Of a stretch of DNA of 64,000 nt, positions 36,102 through 44,544 are shown piece after piece. The notes below the pieces were generated by a model, which saw nothing but the letters and a program-made list of their open reading frames with translations, was not told where the DNA came from and made no database searches. How positions within the stretch are numbered: the stretch's first letter is position 1; every line of letters starts with the position of its first letter. Source of the stretch: an uncultured Alphaproteobacteria bacterium (lineage in GTDB: Bacteria; Pseudomonadota; Alphaproteobacteria; Rhodobacterales; Rhodobacteraceae); contig CACAAX010000003.1 of assembly GCA_902530595.1 (NCBI GenBank), positions 1-64,000 of the forward strand, read 5' to 3'. The position numbers and the translations under genes are program-made.

Positions 36102-38009
36102 TTAATTTTTCCTCTTCCATAACTTGATAAGCTTAGTAAATTTATTAAACATCTCATCCTTTGCTTGTTGATTAGTTATTTTATTTCCAAACCACTTTCT
36201 GGCTGTTTCAAAAAATATCGACCGTCCCACTGCAAACCCCTTTACGTGTTTATAATTTTTACATAGATCAAAAACTGAAGCCAATTTATCTGAGGGCGCA
36301 TCCATGCCCAAAACGATTATTCCTTGGGCATATGGATCAAACTGCTGTATAATATTATTGGCTTTTGACCAAAACTCGACATTTTCAATAGGCTCTAGTT
36401 TCCACCAATCGGGATAAATATTATCTTCATACAATTTCTGCATAAGAGATAGGATCTGCTCAGGAGAGCAAGCTTTGTCATTTCTTTTTGTAATAATCTC
36501 CAATAATAGTTCATGGTTAGTAAGCCTACATGCTTGCGCTAATTGACTTAAAAGTTTTACTTGATGTTCATAGATGTCTTTTGGATCATCATTTCTTAAG
36601 GGTGCCAAGACTTTCACACAATGATTAACTGGCCAGTTTGCCAGTCGTGATCCTATATCAGGCTCCTCAGTTAATTCTAAAGGAAATACACCTGCCTTTT
36701 CAATTGGTCTACCAATCCATATGTCATGATCAGACGCGGCATGCAAAGAGCTTTCTGCATATTCTTCATCTAAAAGGATACCTACATTTTCATGCTCAGT
36801 TTTTTGCGCCTCCAAGCAGGCCTCTAATGCCATTGATTTGAAAACAGCGATATCCTCTTTTTGTTTTTCATTTTCCTCTGCTAGCTTTTTAAATTGCACT
36901 CTGTGATCTATTGCCAAAGTAAAAAGGTTATCAAAACTCTTTCTTCGATTTGTACTCCAATGCAGTTGTTCAAGAAATGTATCTTGTCTTAAAGAAAAGT
37001 GCTGGCTACCATTTTTGAGGTAGTGTTCTAACTCTATTTTAGATGGATAAGCTGGTGCACATCCATGTCGAGAGACTGCTAAAGCACCACATGCATTGGC
37101 ATACTTCGCGCATAATTCCAACGACTGATCATTTAACCAACCATATAAAAAACCTGCCATAAAGCCATCACCAGCACCCAGGACATTAAATATCTCAATT
37201 TTATTAACTTTTACAGAAATACCTGAATCCCAGTTAATTATAGCATCGGGGAAAACGGTGCACCCCATGGCGCCCCTTTTACAGACTATTATAGCTTGCG
37301 TTAGTTCACGACAGATTCGAAGGGCCTTTAATGTGTCTTGAGTTCCTCCAGCTATATGCCATTCTTCTTCCGTTCCTACAATAAGATCACAGTGGCTTAT
37401 GATTTTTTGAACATGACTTGTTACGACCTTACTTTCTTCGAACCTGCTCTCACCATCACCATGACCGCCTAGGGACCAGAGGTTCGGACGATAATCAATA
37501 TCACACCCGACAAGCACATTATTATTTTTTGCATAGTTAATTGCTTGGAACGAAGCTTCTGATACTTGCTTCGAGCTAAAGTGGGTACCGGTTACAACAA
37601 CACATTTTGCGCGTTTAATAAAATCTGGATCAATTTCATTCTTTGTGAGGCCCATATCAGCACAATTCTCACGGTAAAATAATAGAGGGAATTGTTCCTT
37701 ATCGCGAATTCCTAAAATAGCGAGAGCGGACAAACGTTTCTTATCAATAATAATTCCCTCTGTGTTTACACCCTCTCTAGTTAATTGCTCAGTAATAAAT
37801 CGCCCGAAATGCTCATCACCTACTCTTGTAATGACTGCAGATCTCAAACCTAATCTTGACGCTCCGATGCTAATGTTAGTAGGACTTCCCCCAATGTATT
37901 TTTGGAACGACGTCATGTCTTCCAGTCGTCCTCCAACTTGCCCTCCATATAAATCTACTGAAGATCGTCCAATTGTTATTACATCAAGATCATTTTTTTG
38001 ATTAACCAT
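36102..38009 (-). CDS. iolC: 5-dehydro-2-deoxygluconokinase fused to a DUF2090 domain
   Basis: Two-domain protein of 635 residues. Residues about 8-330 are a PfkB kinase: 'VITIGRSSVDLYGGQVGGRLEDM', 'YIGGSPTNISIGASRLG' and 'NVLGAGDGFMAGFLYGW' (catalytic Asp). Residues about 345-630 are a DUF2090 domain: 'FTLAIDHRVQFKKL', 'VGILLDEEYAESSLHAA', 'WKLEPIENVEFW', 'GIIVLGMDAPSDKL', a TIM-barrel related to LacD-type aldolases. In known fusions the kinase makes the 6-phosphate of 2-deoxy-5-keto-gluconate and the DUF2090 part is thought to cleave it. It is the first enzyme gene after the transporter. Confidence 0.93.
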   Translation of the reverse strand: MVNQKNDLDVITIGRSSVDLYGGQVGGRLEDMTSFQKYIGGSPTNISIGASRLGLRSAVITRVGDEHFGRFITEQLTREGVNTEGIIIDKKRLSALAILGIRDKEQFPLLFYRENCADMGLTKNEIDPDFIKRAKCVVVTGTHFSSKQVSEASFQAINYAKNNNVLVGCDIDYRPNLWSLGGHGDGESRFEESKVVTSHVQKIISHCDLIVGTEEEWHIAGGTQDTLKALRICRELTQAIIVCKRGAMGCTVFPDAIINWDSGISVKVNKIEIFNVLGAGDGFMAGFLYGWLNDQSLELCAKYANACGALAVSRHGCAPAYPSKIELEHYLKNGSQHFSLRQDTFLEQLHWSTNRRKSFDNLFTLAIDHRVQFKKLAEENEKQKEDIAVFKSMALEACLEAQKTEHENVGILLDEEYAESSLHAASDHDIWIGRPIEKAGVFPLELTEEPDIGSRLANWPVNHCVKVLAPLRNDDPKDIYEHQVKLLSQLAQACRLTNHELLLEIITKRNDKACSPEQILSLMQKLYEDNIYPDWWKLEPIENVEFWSKANNIIQQFDPYAQGIIVLGMDAPSDKLASVFDLCKNYKHVKGFAVGRSIFFETARKWFGNKITNQQAKDEMFNKFTKLIKLWKRKN

Positions 38010-38060
38010 TTTACTTTTAAGCCTTTCAAAAAGCTGATGTTTTCTCCATTTAAATCACTG

Positions 38061-38825
38061 CTATCTTCCGGAGAATTCTGTTTCAAGTTTCTCTAACTCT
38101 GCACCACCTGCCATCAAGGGTCTAAGGTTATTCATATCAATTTCGTCTCTTGATCCCTCGGCCAAAACTTTTCCTCTGTTCAGAAAAGCAAAACGATCTC
38201 CCAAAAGCTTAGCATGCATATCATTATGGGTTATGAATATTATGGCTATGTCACCTAACTCTTTTACTTTTTTTATAGTTCTTAAAACTTCTAACTGCTG
38301 TTTTTGTCCGAGGGCCGAAGTTGGCTCATCCAGAATAAGAATATTGGCTCCAAAATAAATAGCTCTAGCGATCGCTAGTGTCTGTCTTTGACCGCCTGAC
38401 ATAGTTCCTATCGGTTGTGTTGGGTCCGCTACATCAATACCCAGTTTCGCCATTTCCTTTTTTGTGATGGTATTCATCAGAGGCATATTTAAAAATAAGC
38501 CTTTGGTAATCTCTCTACCTAGAAAGAAATTTCTAGTCACACTCATCAAAGGTTGTAACGCCAAGTCCTGATAAACTGTACCGATACCAGCAGACACAGC
38601 CTGTCTTGGTGACTTAAAATTCACTGGCTCACCGCTCAGCAGTATTTCGCCCTCACTAGGCATGTGGACCCCAGATAACAGTTTTATTAGTGTTGATTTA
38701 CCTGCACCATTATCACCCAATAAAGCCGTTATCTCACCCTTAAAAACCTTAAATGATATATCCTTCAGCGCTATTATGTTACCAAAAAACTTCGATACAC
38801 CCCTAAATTCAATTGATGGGATCAT
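38061..38825 (-). CDS. Sugar (probably inositol) ABC transporter ATPase, single domain
   Basis: 254-residue ATPase of the FrcA/carbohydrate CUT2 type. Walker A is 'GDNGAGKSTLIKLLSG' (about 37-52), signature 'MSGGQRQTLAIARAI' (about 143-157) and Walker B 'ILILDEPTSALGQ' (about 163-175). It has one nucleotide-binding domain, unlike the 500-residue RbsA/XylG type used by the second transporter of this window; it should work as a homodimer. It lies eight bases after the permease stop and 51 bases before iolC, so it belongs to the same transcript. Confidence 0.9.
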   Translation of the reverse strand: MIPSIEFRGVSKFFGNIIALKDISFKVFKGEITALLGDNGAGKSTLIKLLSGVHMPSEGEILLSGEPVNFKSPRQAVSAGIGTVYQDLALQPLMSVTRNFFLGREITKGLFLNMPLMNTITKKEMAKLGIDVADPTQPIGTMSGGQRQTLAIARAIYFGANILILDEPTSALGQKQQLEVLRTIKKVKELGDIAIIFITHNDMHAKLLGDRFAFLNRGKVLAEGSRDEIDMNNLRPLMAGGAELEKLETEFSGR

Positions 38826-38832
38826 AGTCTCT

Positions 38833-39891
38833 TTAGCCTTTCACTATCCTGTCTCTCAAAAATTGGTTTAAAAGAGCAGATCCTAAAATTAGCATTCCTA
38901 GCATCACCCTAAAAAGGTTATTGTCGATAAAAGGTACAAAGTTTATTCCTCGGCTTGCGATTGCAAAAATTAATGCCCCAAGAACTGCTCCAACGACAGA
39001 GCCGTAACCGCCGGTTAATGCACAGCCGCCAATAACCGCCGCTGCAATTGCATGTAGTTCACGAAAATCTCCTGCTTTGGGATCTGATGCACCAGATGTC
39101 ATTACGGTTAAAATACCTAAGAGACAGGCAAGAGAGGTCGAGATCATAAATAAGCTAATTTTCACCCTTGCTACTGGAACACCAACAGCTCTTGCAGCCA
39201 CTGGGTCACCTCCAGACGCATAGATCCAATTTCCATATGGTGTTCGATTGGTAATGAAAGCAACTATGAATACAAGAATGATAAAGTAATAAACTTCGGC
39301 ATCGAAGGGAACCCCAAAAGCCTTGTCGAATGCGAAAATGTTATCAATCAGTGTAGGATCCTCTCCACCTCCTGGGGGTGGTTTTAGATTTGCCTTCACA
39401 GATAATCTAGATTGATTGAAAAACGTTTGGCTAAGAAAAACTGCGAACCCTCTACTAGCAAACCAAAATGCCAGAGTTACGATAAAGCTGGGAAGTCCCG
39501 TTCTAACAACAATTACTCCAATGATAAATCCTAAAAAAGCCAGCTCTATAAAGGTTAAAATGATCGCCAACTCAATAGGCACTCCAAATAAAAGAAAAAT
39601 GGCAAAGCTATGTCCAGCTAAAGCAATATTTGCTCCCATGCTGAGATCAAACTCTCCTGCTATCATCAAAAGAGAGGCACCGATAGCTAAGATGCCCACA
39701 AACGCTGCTAGCTCAACCCATGCCTGGATTCCAATTGGATTTAGCCACATTGCTCCAAAGGTGCCACTGATTGAGGTAAGCGTCATAAAAGTAATGACAA
39801 TTATTATTAAACCAAAAACAGACCCTAACTCTGGTCTAGATATAGATCTTCTGATTAATCCGATATCTCGTATGCGTTCATCAGATGCCAT
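38833..39891 (-). CDS. Sugar (probably inositol) ABC transporter permease
   Basis: RbsC-family (CUT2) permease, 352 residues, with about nine to ten membrane helices. 'IGASLLMIAGEFDLSMGANIALAG' (about 71-94) is the family's conserved helix pair and 'AAAVIGGCALTGGYGSVVGAVLGALIF' (about 285-311) contains the coupling-loop phrase. A periplasmic loop rich in Pro-Gly ('KPPPGGGEDPTLIDN') lies at about 170-185. A GGGGGA ribosome site precedes the ATG. Inositol is inferred as cargo from the catabolic genes that follow in the same operon. Confidence 0.9.
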   Translation of the reverse strand: MASDERIRDIGLIRRSISRPELGSVFGLIIIVITFMTLTSISGTFGAMWLNPIGIQAWVELAAFVGILAIGASLLMIAGEFDLSMGANIALAGHSFAIFLLFGVPIELAIILTFIELAFLGFIIGVIVVRTGLPSFIVTLAFWFASRGFAVFLSQTFFNQSRLSVKANLKPPPGGGEDPTLIDNIFAFDKAFGVPFDAEVYYFIILVFIVAFITNRTPYGNWIYASGGDPVAARAVGVPVARVKISLFMISTSLACLLGILTVMTSGASDPKAGDFRELHAIAAAVIGGCALTGGYGSVVGAVLGALIFAIASRGINFVPFIDNNLFRVMLGMLILGSALLNQFLRDRIVKG

Positions 39892-39909
39892 TTGTCCCCC
39901 TAAAATAAA

Positions 39910-39936
39910 TCTGGCAAATCGCTATGATTTGCCAGA
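39910..39936 (-). terminator. Hairpin between binding-protein and permease genes
   Basis: Perfect 11-base stem TCTGGCAAATC / GATTTGCCAGA with a GCTAT loop, located just after the stop of the binding-protein gene and before the permease ribosome site. On the minus strand it is followed by TTATTTTA. Such hairpins in ABC operons stop or protect part of the transcripts so that more binding protein than permease is made. A similar hairpin is found at the same place in the second transporter operon. Confidence 0.7.
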
Positions 39937-39964
39937 CCTTATAAATAAGAAAGAGGTATACTTC

Positions 39965-40891
39965 TTATCTTTCTTTTCCTGCTAGTTTCTTCACTAATTC
40001 AACATTTCCCTTTGTCACAAAACCTGGACCTGAGTTAATTGAATTACCTGGAAGAGTACCATTTCTATGATTTAGATGTAGTACTACCACTGGTACATAG
40101 CCTTGCAAAAATTGCTGCTGGTCGATGGCGTAGTTAACTGTACCGTCAATTATTCCATCCACAATTGCTGGTCCGAGGTCAAAACAACCTAAAACGACTT
40201 TTCCAGCTTTACCCATTTCCTTAAGAGCAGCTATAGTTGGATCACAACCAGTAGGACCAACGGCCATTATAGCTCCTGTATCTGGATTGGAAGACATATG
40301 TGCGATAACGGTGTTTTTGATATCATCGAAATCTGATGAAACCTCAACCATATTTAGCTTCTCACCCATACCGTCAGCAAAACCTTGGCATCTATCTTTA
40401 AGAGCTGTATTCATTGGCTCGTGGTTAAAGCAAACGGAGTTCTTTCCACCCAACCCTTTGCTTTTTTCGCCGCCACCTAGACCAGCTTCATATTCAGGTT
40501 GTCCAACGTGCATTACAGCACCTAAGCTTTTTGAAACGCCGGCTCCAGAATTCATTGATATAACTGGAATTCCTGCTGCAACAGCTGCCTTAATTGGTCC
40601 ACCTAAAATATCTGGTGCAGGTATTGACACGACAATACCATCTGGCTTCTGAGCAATAGCAGCTTCAATCAAAGATGCCATTTCGTTTAAGTCTCCAGTT
40701 GGTGGGTTTCTGTATTGAACATCTGCACCGGTGTCTGCCTTTGCAGCCTCAACTCCATTTCTAACAACTCCCCAAAAGGCGTCTGTATCAGATCCGTGAG
40801 TTACCACGATTATGTTTGCTTTATGATCTGCACCAAAAGAAACACCAGTTGATAGAACTAGCGCTATCAATGTAACTAATAATTTTTTCAT
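39965..40891 (-). CDS. Sugar (probably inositol) ABC transporter binding protein
   Basis: Periplasmic binding protein of the Peripla_BP_4 (ribose/inositol) family, 308 residues with a 20-residue signal peptide ('LLVTLIALVLSTGVSFGA'). After cleavage it starts on 'ANIIVVTHGSDTDAFWGVV', followed by 'EAAIAQKPDGIVVSIPAPD' and 'GIPVISMNSGAG', typical of the fold. It heads the 11 kb operon that runs on through iolC, iolD, iolB, iolE to the aldolase gene. A GGAGGAAAA ribosome site lies before the ATG. Confidence 0.92.
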   Translation of the reverse strand: MKKLLVTLIALVLSTGVSFGADHKANIIVVTHGSDTDAFWGVVRNGVEAAKADTGADVQYRNPPTGDLNEMASLIEAAIAQKPDGIVVSIPAPDILGGPIKAAVAAGIPVISMNSGAGVSKSLGAVMHVGQPEYEAGLGGGEKSKGLGGKNSVCFNHEPMNTALKDRCQGFADGMGEKLNMVEVSSDFDDIKNTVIAHMSSNPDTGAIMAVGPTGCDPTIAALKEMGKAGKVVLGCFDLGPAIVDGIIDGTVNYAIDQQQFLQGYVPVVVLHLNHRNGTLPGNSINSGPGFVTKGNVELVKKLAGKER

Positions 40892-41098
40892 GAATAATTT
40901 TCCTCCATTTATATTTAAAAAGACAAGAATCTTGGAGAATCCAGTCCCTTGAACAGTTAAATATTAAATTAACGCAAAATCAATATCAAAAGTGGTGCTT
41001 ATAAAAGAAATGTAATAAAATTTTGACACAAGATTGGAAACAAATGTTTTTGGAGCGCACTAAAAAATAATTATTAGTCATTTGCTTAGGAGAGTCAT
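40892..41098. promoter_or_regulatory. Divergent control region of the inositol locus
   Basis: This 207-base AT-rich gap separates the binding-protein gene (minus) from the dehydrogenase gene (plus) and must contain both promoters. A TTGACA is seen at 41023-41028 on the plus strand, but no good -10 follows at 16-18 bases. A small inverted repeat AAACA-AA-TGTTT lies at about 41039-41050 and could be part of an operator. AGGAGAG before 41099 is a strong ribosome site. No regulator gene is encoded nearby. Confidence 0.4.
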
Positions 41099-42223
41099 AT
41101 GAAAGGTATTGGTGTAGGAGTTATCGGTACGGGGTTTATGGGGAAAGCCCATTCAGTTGCCTACAGTGGATCTGCTTCAGTTTTTGGAACAGGATTGAGG
41201 CCAAGACTAGAGATAGTTTGTGACTTGAGCCCCAAGAGAGCCAGCCAAAGAGCAACAGACCTTGGCTTTTCACGGTATACAAGTAGCTGGCAAGACGTCG
41301 TTAACGATCCAGAAGTAAAACTAGTTTCTGTTTGCACACCGAACGACACGCATGCCGAGATTGCGATTGCAGCTTTAAAGTTGGGAAAAAGTGTGTGGTG
41401 TGAAAAACCTATGTCTAGTAATCTCCCCGATAGCAAGAAAATGCTTGCAGCATCTAAGAAGAGCAAAGGGAAAACAATTATTGGTTACAACTATACAAAA
41501 AATCCAGCAGTATTACATGCACGAGAGTTAATAGAAACTGGTGTCATTGGCGATGTTGCCGGTTTTTTCTGTCGTTATGATGTTGATAATGAGGCCGATA
41601 AAAAAAGACCATGGTCGTGGCGTATGTCGAGAAAAGCGTCTGGTACTGGTGCAAATGGAGATATATTGAGTCACGTTATAAGCGTGGCGCACTTTTTAGT
41701 TGGATCGACAATATCTAAAGTAGTAGGGGATATAAATATTGTACACCTAAAAAGAAAGGATCCAACTAATAGAAAACAAACTAAGACCGTTGATAACGAT
41801 GACATGATCTCTGCTCTTATTCATTTCCAAAATGGGGTACATGGGCATATCGGTGCCAGTCGCGTTACTTGGGGTAAAAAATGTGGACTTACATGGGAGG
41901 TACATGGAACCGAGGGCACCATAATATTTGATCAGGAAAGACTAAACGAGATCAAACTATTTACACGACAAAAAAAGAAAAGCACCGATGGCTTTAGAAC
42001 AATTTTAACGGGTCCTGATCATCCTTTTTATAAATCCTTTCTGCCTAATGGAGGTCACAGTTTAGGATTTATGGATGTCAAGATGTGTGAACTACAGATG
42101 CTCCTGTTCGCAATAGAGCACGATACTGAGACTTGGCCCAATTTTGAATCAGGATATGAAGTAGAAAAAGTAATGGACGCTGTAGATAGATCAGCACTTA
42201 GTGGAAAGTGGATTAAGATTTAG
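41099..42223 (+). CDS. Gfo/Idh/MocA-family NAD(P)-dependent dehydrogenase
   Basis: 374-residue sugar dehydrogenase. The N-terminal Rossmann loop is 'VGVIGTGFMGKAHSVAY' (about 6-22), 'WCEKPMSSNLPDSKKML' carries the conserved EKP lysine (about 100-116), and the C-terminal domain has 'GDILSHVISVAHFLVG' with the conserved Asp/His pair. It is divergent from the inositol operon and convergent with iolG (6 bases apart). It probably oxidises an inositol isomer or a keto-inositol (for example a scyllo-type dehydrogenase), which is inference from place only. Confidence 0.87.
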   Translation: MKGIGVGVIGTGFMGKAHSVAYSGSASVFGTGLRPRLEIVCDLSPKRASQRATDLGFSRYTSSWQDVVNDPEVKLVSVCTPNDTHAEIAIAALKLGKSVWCEKPMSSNLPDSKKMLAASKKSKGKTIIGYNYTKNPAVLHARELIETGVIGDVAGFFCRYDVDNEADKKRPWSWRMSRKASGTGANGDILSHVISVAHFLVGSTISKVVGDINIVHLKRKDPTNRKQTKTVDNDDMISALIHFQNGVHGHIGASRVTWGKKCGLTWEVHGTEGTIIFDQERLNEIKLFTRQKKKSTDGFRTILTGPDHPFYKSFLPNGGHSLGFMDVKMCELQMLLFAIEHDTETWPNFESGYEVEKVMDAVDRSALSGKWIKI

Positions 42224-42229
42224 TTAACA

Positions 42230-43225
42230 TCAGCTCAAATAAACTGTTCTACCTGTTTTAGCAGATTTAAGAGCATTTTCGGCTAAGTACAGTGCGTAAT
42301 AACCATTATAACTGTCAGGTTTAGGCATTGACCGTTTTTTTATACAGTCAACAAAGTAGTCGATTTGATTTTTGTAAGCGTCTATGTACCTTGTCATAAA
42401 AAAGTGGTGCAACCTATCTTTAGTTGTTCCAGCTTCCTTTGCTAGTTCTATCTCCGAGAGAGTGGGATTGTTAACTTTTAAACTTCCTTTCGACCCATGA
42501 ACCTCGACTCTTTGATCATAACCATATGTCGCCCTTCGTGAGTTAATTATTGAAATCTGCTTTCCAGAAATGGTTCTCATTAAAATAGTGGCAGTATCGT
42601 AATCACCGGCTTGCTCAATTTTTTTGCTTACAAAATTGGATCCTAAAGCGGTGATAGAATGTATTTTCTCATCAGCTAAGAAGACAGCCATATCGAGATC
42701 ATGGATAGCCATATCTTTAAATATACCACCAGATTGTTTAATATATTCAATTGTTGGCGGATTTGGGTCTCTTGATGTTATGGTGATTTGCTCAATAACC
42801 CCAATCTCTTTTTTGGTTAAATGTGCTTTCAATTTTGCGAAATGAGGGTCAAATCTTCTATTAAACCCGAGCATTACTTGAGATTTGGATTCGCTAACTA
42901 ATTGAACAAGTTTCTTAACTTTTCTTAAATTTAGATCAAGAGGTTTTTCGCAGAACACAGCTTTTTTAGTATAAAGAAATCTTTTTATAAGATCGACATG
43001 TGTATCAGTGGGAGTGCAGATAAGAATACCCTTAATTTGATCATTATTAGTAATGTCATCAAGTGACATTTGTTGACACGAATACCTTTTTTGAAGTCTA
43101 TTAATTTCATTATTTATTGGATCGTGTATAGCAGCAAGCTCAGCGTTGGAGTTTGCTTGAATTGTATCAGCGTGAACTTTACCAATTCTGCCCATTCCTA
43201 AAATTGCAAATTTTATTCGCATCAT
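42230..43225 (-). CDS. iolG: Inositol 2-dehydrogenase
   Basis: Oxidises myo-inositol to 2-keto-myo-inositol with NAD+, the first step of the pathway. Beyond the general Gfo/Idh/MocA features ('FAILGMGRIGKVHADTI', 'CEKPLDLNLRKV') it has the IolG-specific phrases 'LGFNRRFDPHFAKLK' (about 120-134), 'SRDPNPPTIEYIKQSGGIFKDMAIHDLDMA' (about 151-180) and 'SRRATYGYDQRVEVHG'. Length 331 is normal. It follows the PhyH-type gene by 15 bases on the minus strand, so it may be read with the second transporter operon rather than with the iol operon. Confidence 0.93.
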   Translation of the reverse strand: MMRIKFAILGMGRIGKVHADTIQANSNAELAAIHDPINNEINRLQKRYSCQQMSLDDITNNDQIKGILICTPTDTHVDLIKRFLYTKKAVFCEKPLDLNLRKVKKLVQLVSESKSQVMLGFNRRFDPHFAKLKAHLTKKEIGVIEQITITSRDPNPPTIEYIKQSGGIFKDMAIHDLDMAVFLADEKIHSITALGSNFVSKKIEQAGDYDTATILMRTISGKQISIINSRRATYGYDQRVEVHGSKGSLKVNNPTLSEIELAKEAGTTKDRLHHFFMTRYIDAYKNQIDYFVDCIKKRSMPKPDSYNGYYALYLAENALKSAKTGRTVYLS

Positions 43226-43240
43226 ATTATCAAAATCTCT

Positions 43241-44425
43241 TTACGAAGATTGTCGAATATCAAGTAAATTCAATTCTTCAAAGACAAAAGTTGGTTCTTT
43301 TTCAGCTTTTAATGACTCAATGATAATCATAGCTTGGGTTTTTGGCGCCATTCCGTCTATGGGAGGATCCAGATCTAAATTCGTTGGAAATGAATAGCCC
43401 TCCGAACTTGCCCCCACAACATTTTCGATTAGCCTGAAAGGCATCTTTTTTTTCATAACTAATTCTAATAACCAAGGGTATAGTGTCTTAGCCATAGTTT
43501 TCCTATCAATGGTTTCCATTGCTCTTCCAAATGCTGATGATATTTGGAGTAGATTGGCCATTCTTTTTACTGATTTAGTTTTATTATTTCCTGCTCCATG
43601 CATAACAGCAGGATTAAAGAACACAGCATCTCCCTTTGTCATTTCAATCTGAACAGCATTTTTATCGAAGAATTTTTGATACTTCTCATTAGAAAAGTCA
43701 ATATAGCCCCTTCTATATAATTGGGAGTACGGTAGTAAGAGCGTAGGCCCACTTTCAATACTCATGTCGCAGTGCGCAATTGCGCCTTGAAGTGTAAGGT
43801 AAGGTGACATTGCATGTACATGTAGAGGCCAACTGGCAGATTGTTCACCTGACATAAATCCTAAGTGATAGTCTCTATGAGCATTTTGAGCTTTTCCACC
43901 AGGATTCACTCTATTGACTTGTGCCGTTACTTGGTAATTGGGGCCAAGCCAAGCTTCTGAAGCTAACGCGATGGCTTCTGAGCAATAGTAATCTATAAAG
44001 TTTTGTGGGTCCTTCATACAGTGCTTTTGGAGTGAATTCCATATTCTATCGTTCGCTCCTGGTTTAGCAAAGTGATCGCCTACATTCCCATTTAATTTTT
44101 CAGAGTTTATTATTTCTTCAAAATTAGTCGTTGCTATGTCGACCACAGAAGTATTTTCAATAGCATTTGAAATCGCAATTATTCCCGCACCGCTTTCGAA
44201 TACGCTAGACCACTCAATCAGTAATTCCTGTTTTCTCTCAAATAAATTTGCACAGTCTCTGACTAACTGCCCAGAATAAATTGGAATATTATTCTTAATT
44301 TCTATAGCAAGCGGCGCATCAGCTTTTGTTGTTTCTCGGTTAACAATTTTTTCAAAAGTTTGAAAATTCTCATGTTCCTCATTGTAGGGAATTTTTTTTT
44401 CTAAATCAGTAATTCCATCTTTCAT
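43241..44425 (-). CDS. Phytanoyl-CoA dioxygenase (PhyH)-family protein
   Basis: Fe(II)/2-oxoglutarate oxygenase of 394 residues. The iron triad is visible as His-Arg-Asp in 'AQNAHRDYHLGFMSGEQ' (about 178-194) and the distal His in 'VFFNPAVMHGAGNN' (about 267-280), followed by an arginine in 'KRMANLLQISSAFGR' that can bind 2-oxoglutarate. The family hydroxylates many small molecules, so the substrate is open. It lies 119 bases after the CoA transferase and directly before iolG, in the same direction as the second ABC transporter. Confidence 0.85.
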   Translation of the reverse strand: MKDGITDLEKKIPYNEEHENFQTFEKIVNRETTKADAPLAIEIKNNIPIYSGQLVRDCANLFERKQELLIEWSSVFESGAGIIAISNAIENTSVVDIATTNFEEIINSEKLNGNVGDHFAKPGANDRIWNSLQKHCMKDPQNFIDYYCSEAIALASEAWLGPNYQVTAQVNRVNPGGKAQNAHRDYHLGFMSGEQSASWPLHVHAMSPYLTLQGAIAHCDMSIESGPTLLLPYSQLYRRGYIDFSNEKYQKFFDKNAVQIEMTKGDAVFFNPAVMHGAGNNKTKSVKRMANLLQISSAFGRAMETIDRKTMAKTLYPWLLELVMKKKMPFRLIENVVGASSEGYSFPTNLDLDPPIDGMAPKTQAMIIIESLKAEKEPTFVFEELNLLDIRQSS

Positions 44426-44544
44426 GTCTTAATCTCCAAGTCCTAATGTATCCAATTTTAATCTTTTTTTTGAGAACGAAAACTAAATTTTTAATCAGAT
44501 AGGAAGATTAATAATTCTCAAAACATTAACCAGCTAAGCCGTTG

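Noticed and set aside
38061-38825. ATPase of the inositol transporter as a truncated two-domain ATPase
   Set aside because: The single domain is complete with all motifs, and single-domain ATPases such as FrcA are normal in this transporter class.
39416-39985. 189-codon plus-strand frame opposite the inositol permease gene
   Set aside because: Antisense of a conserved membrane protein; the product has a low-complexity Lys/Pro/Ile composition typical of such shadows.
41023-41028. TTGACA as a -35 box for the Gfo/Idh/MocA dehydrogenase gene
   Set aside because: No acceptable -10 hexamer at 16-18 bases downstream; kept only as a note in the control region entry.
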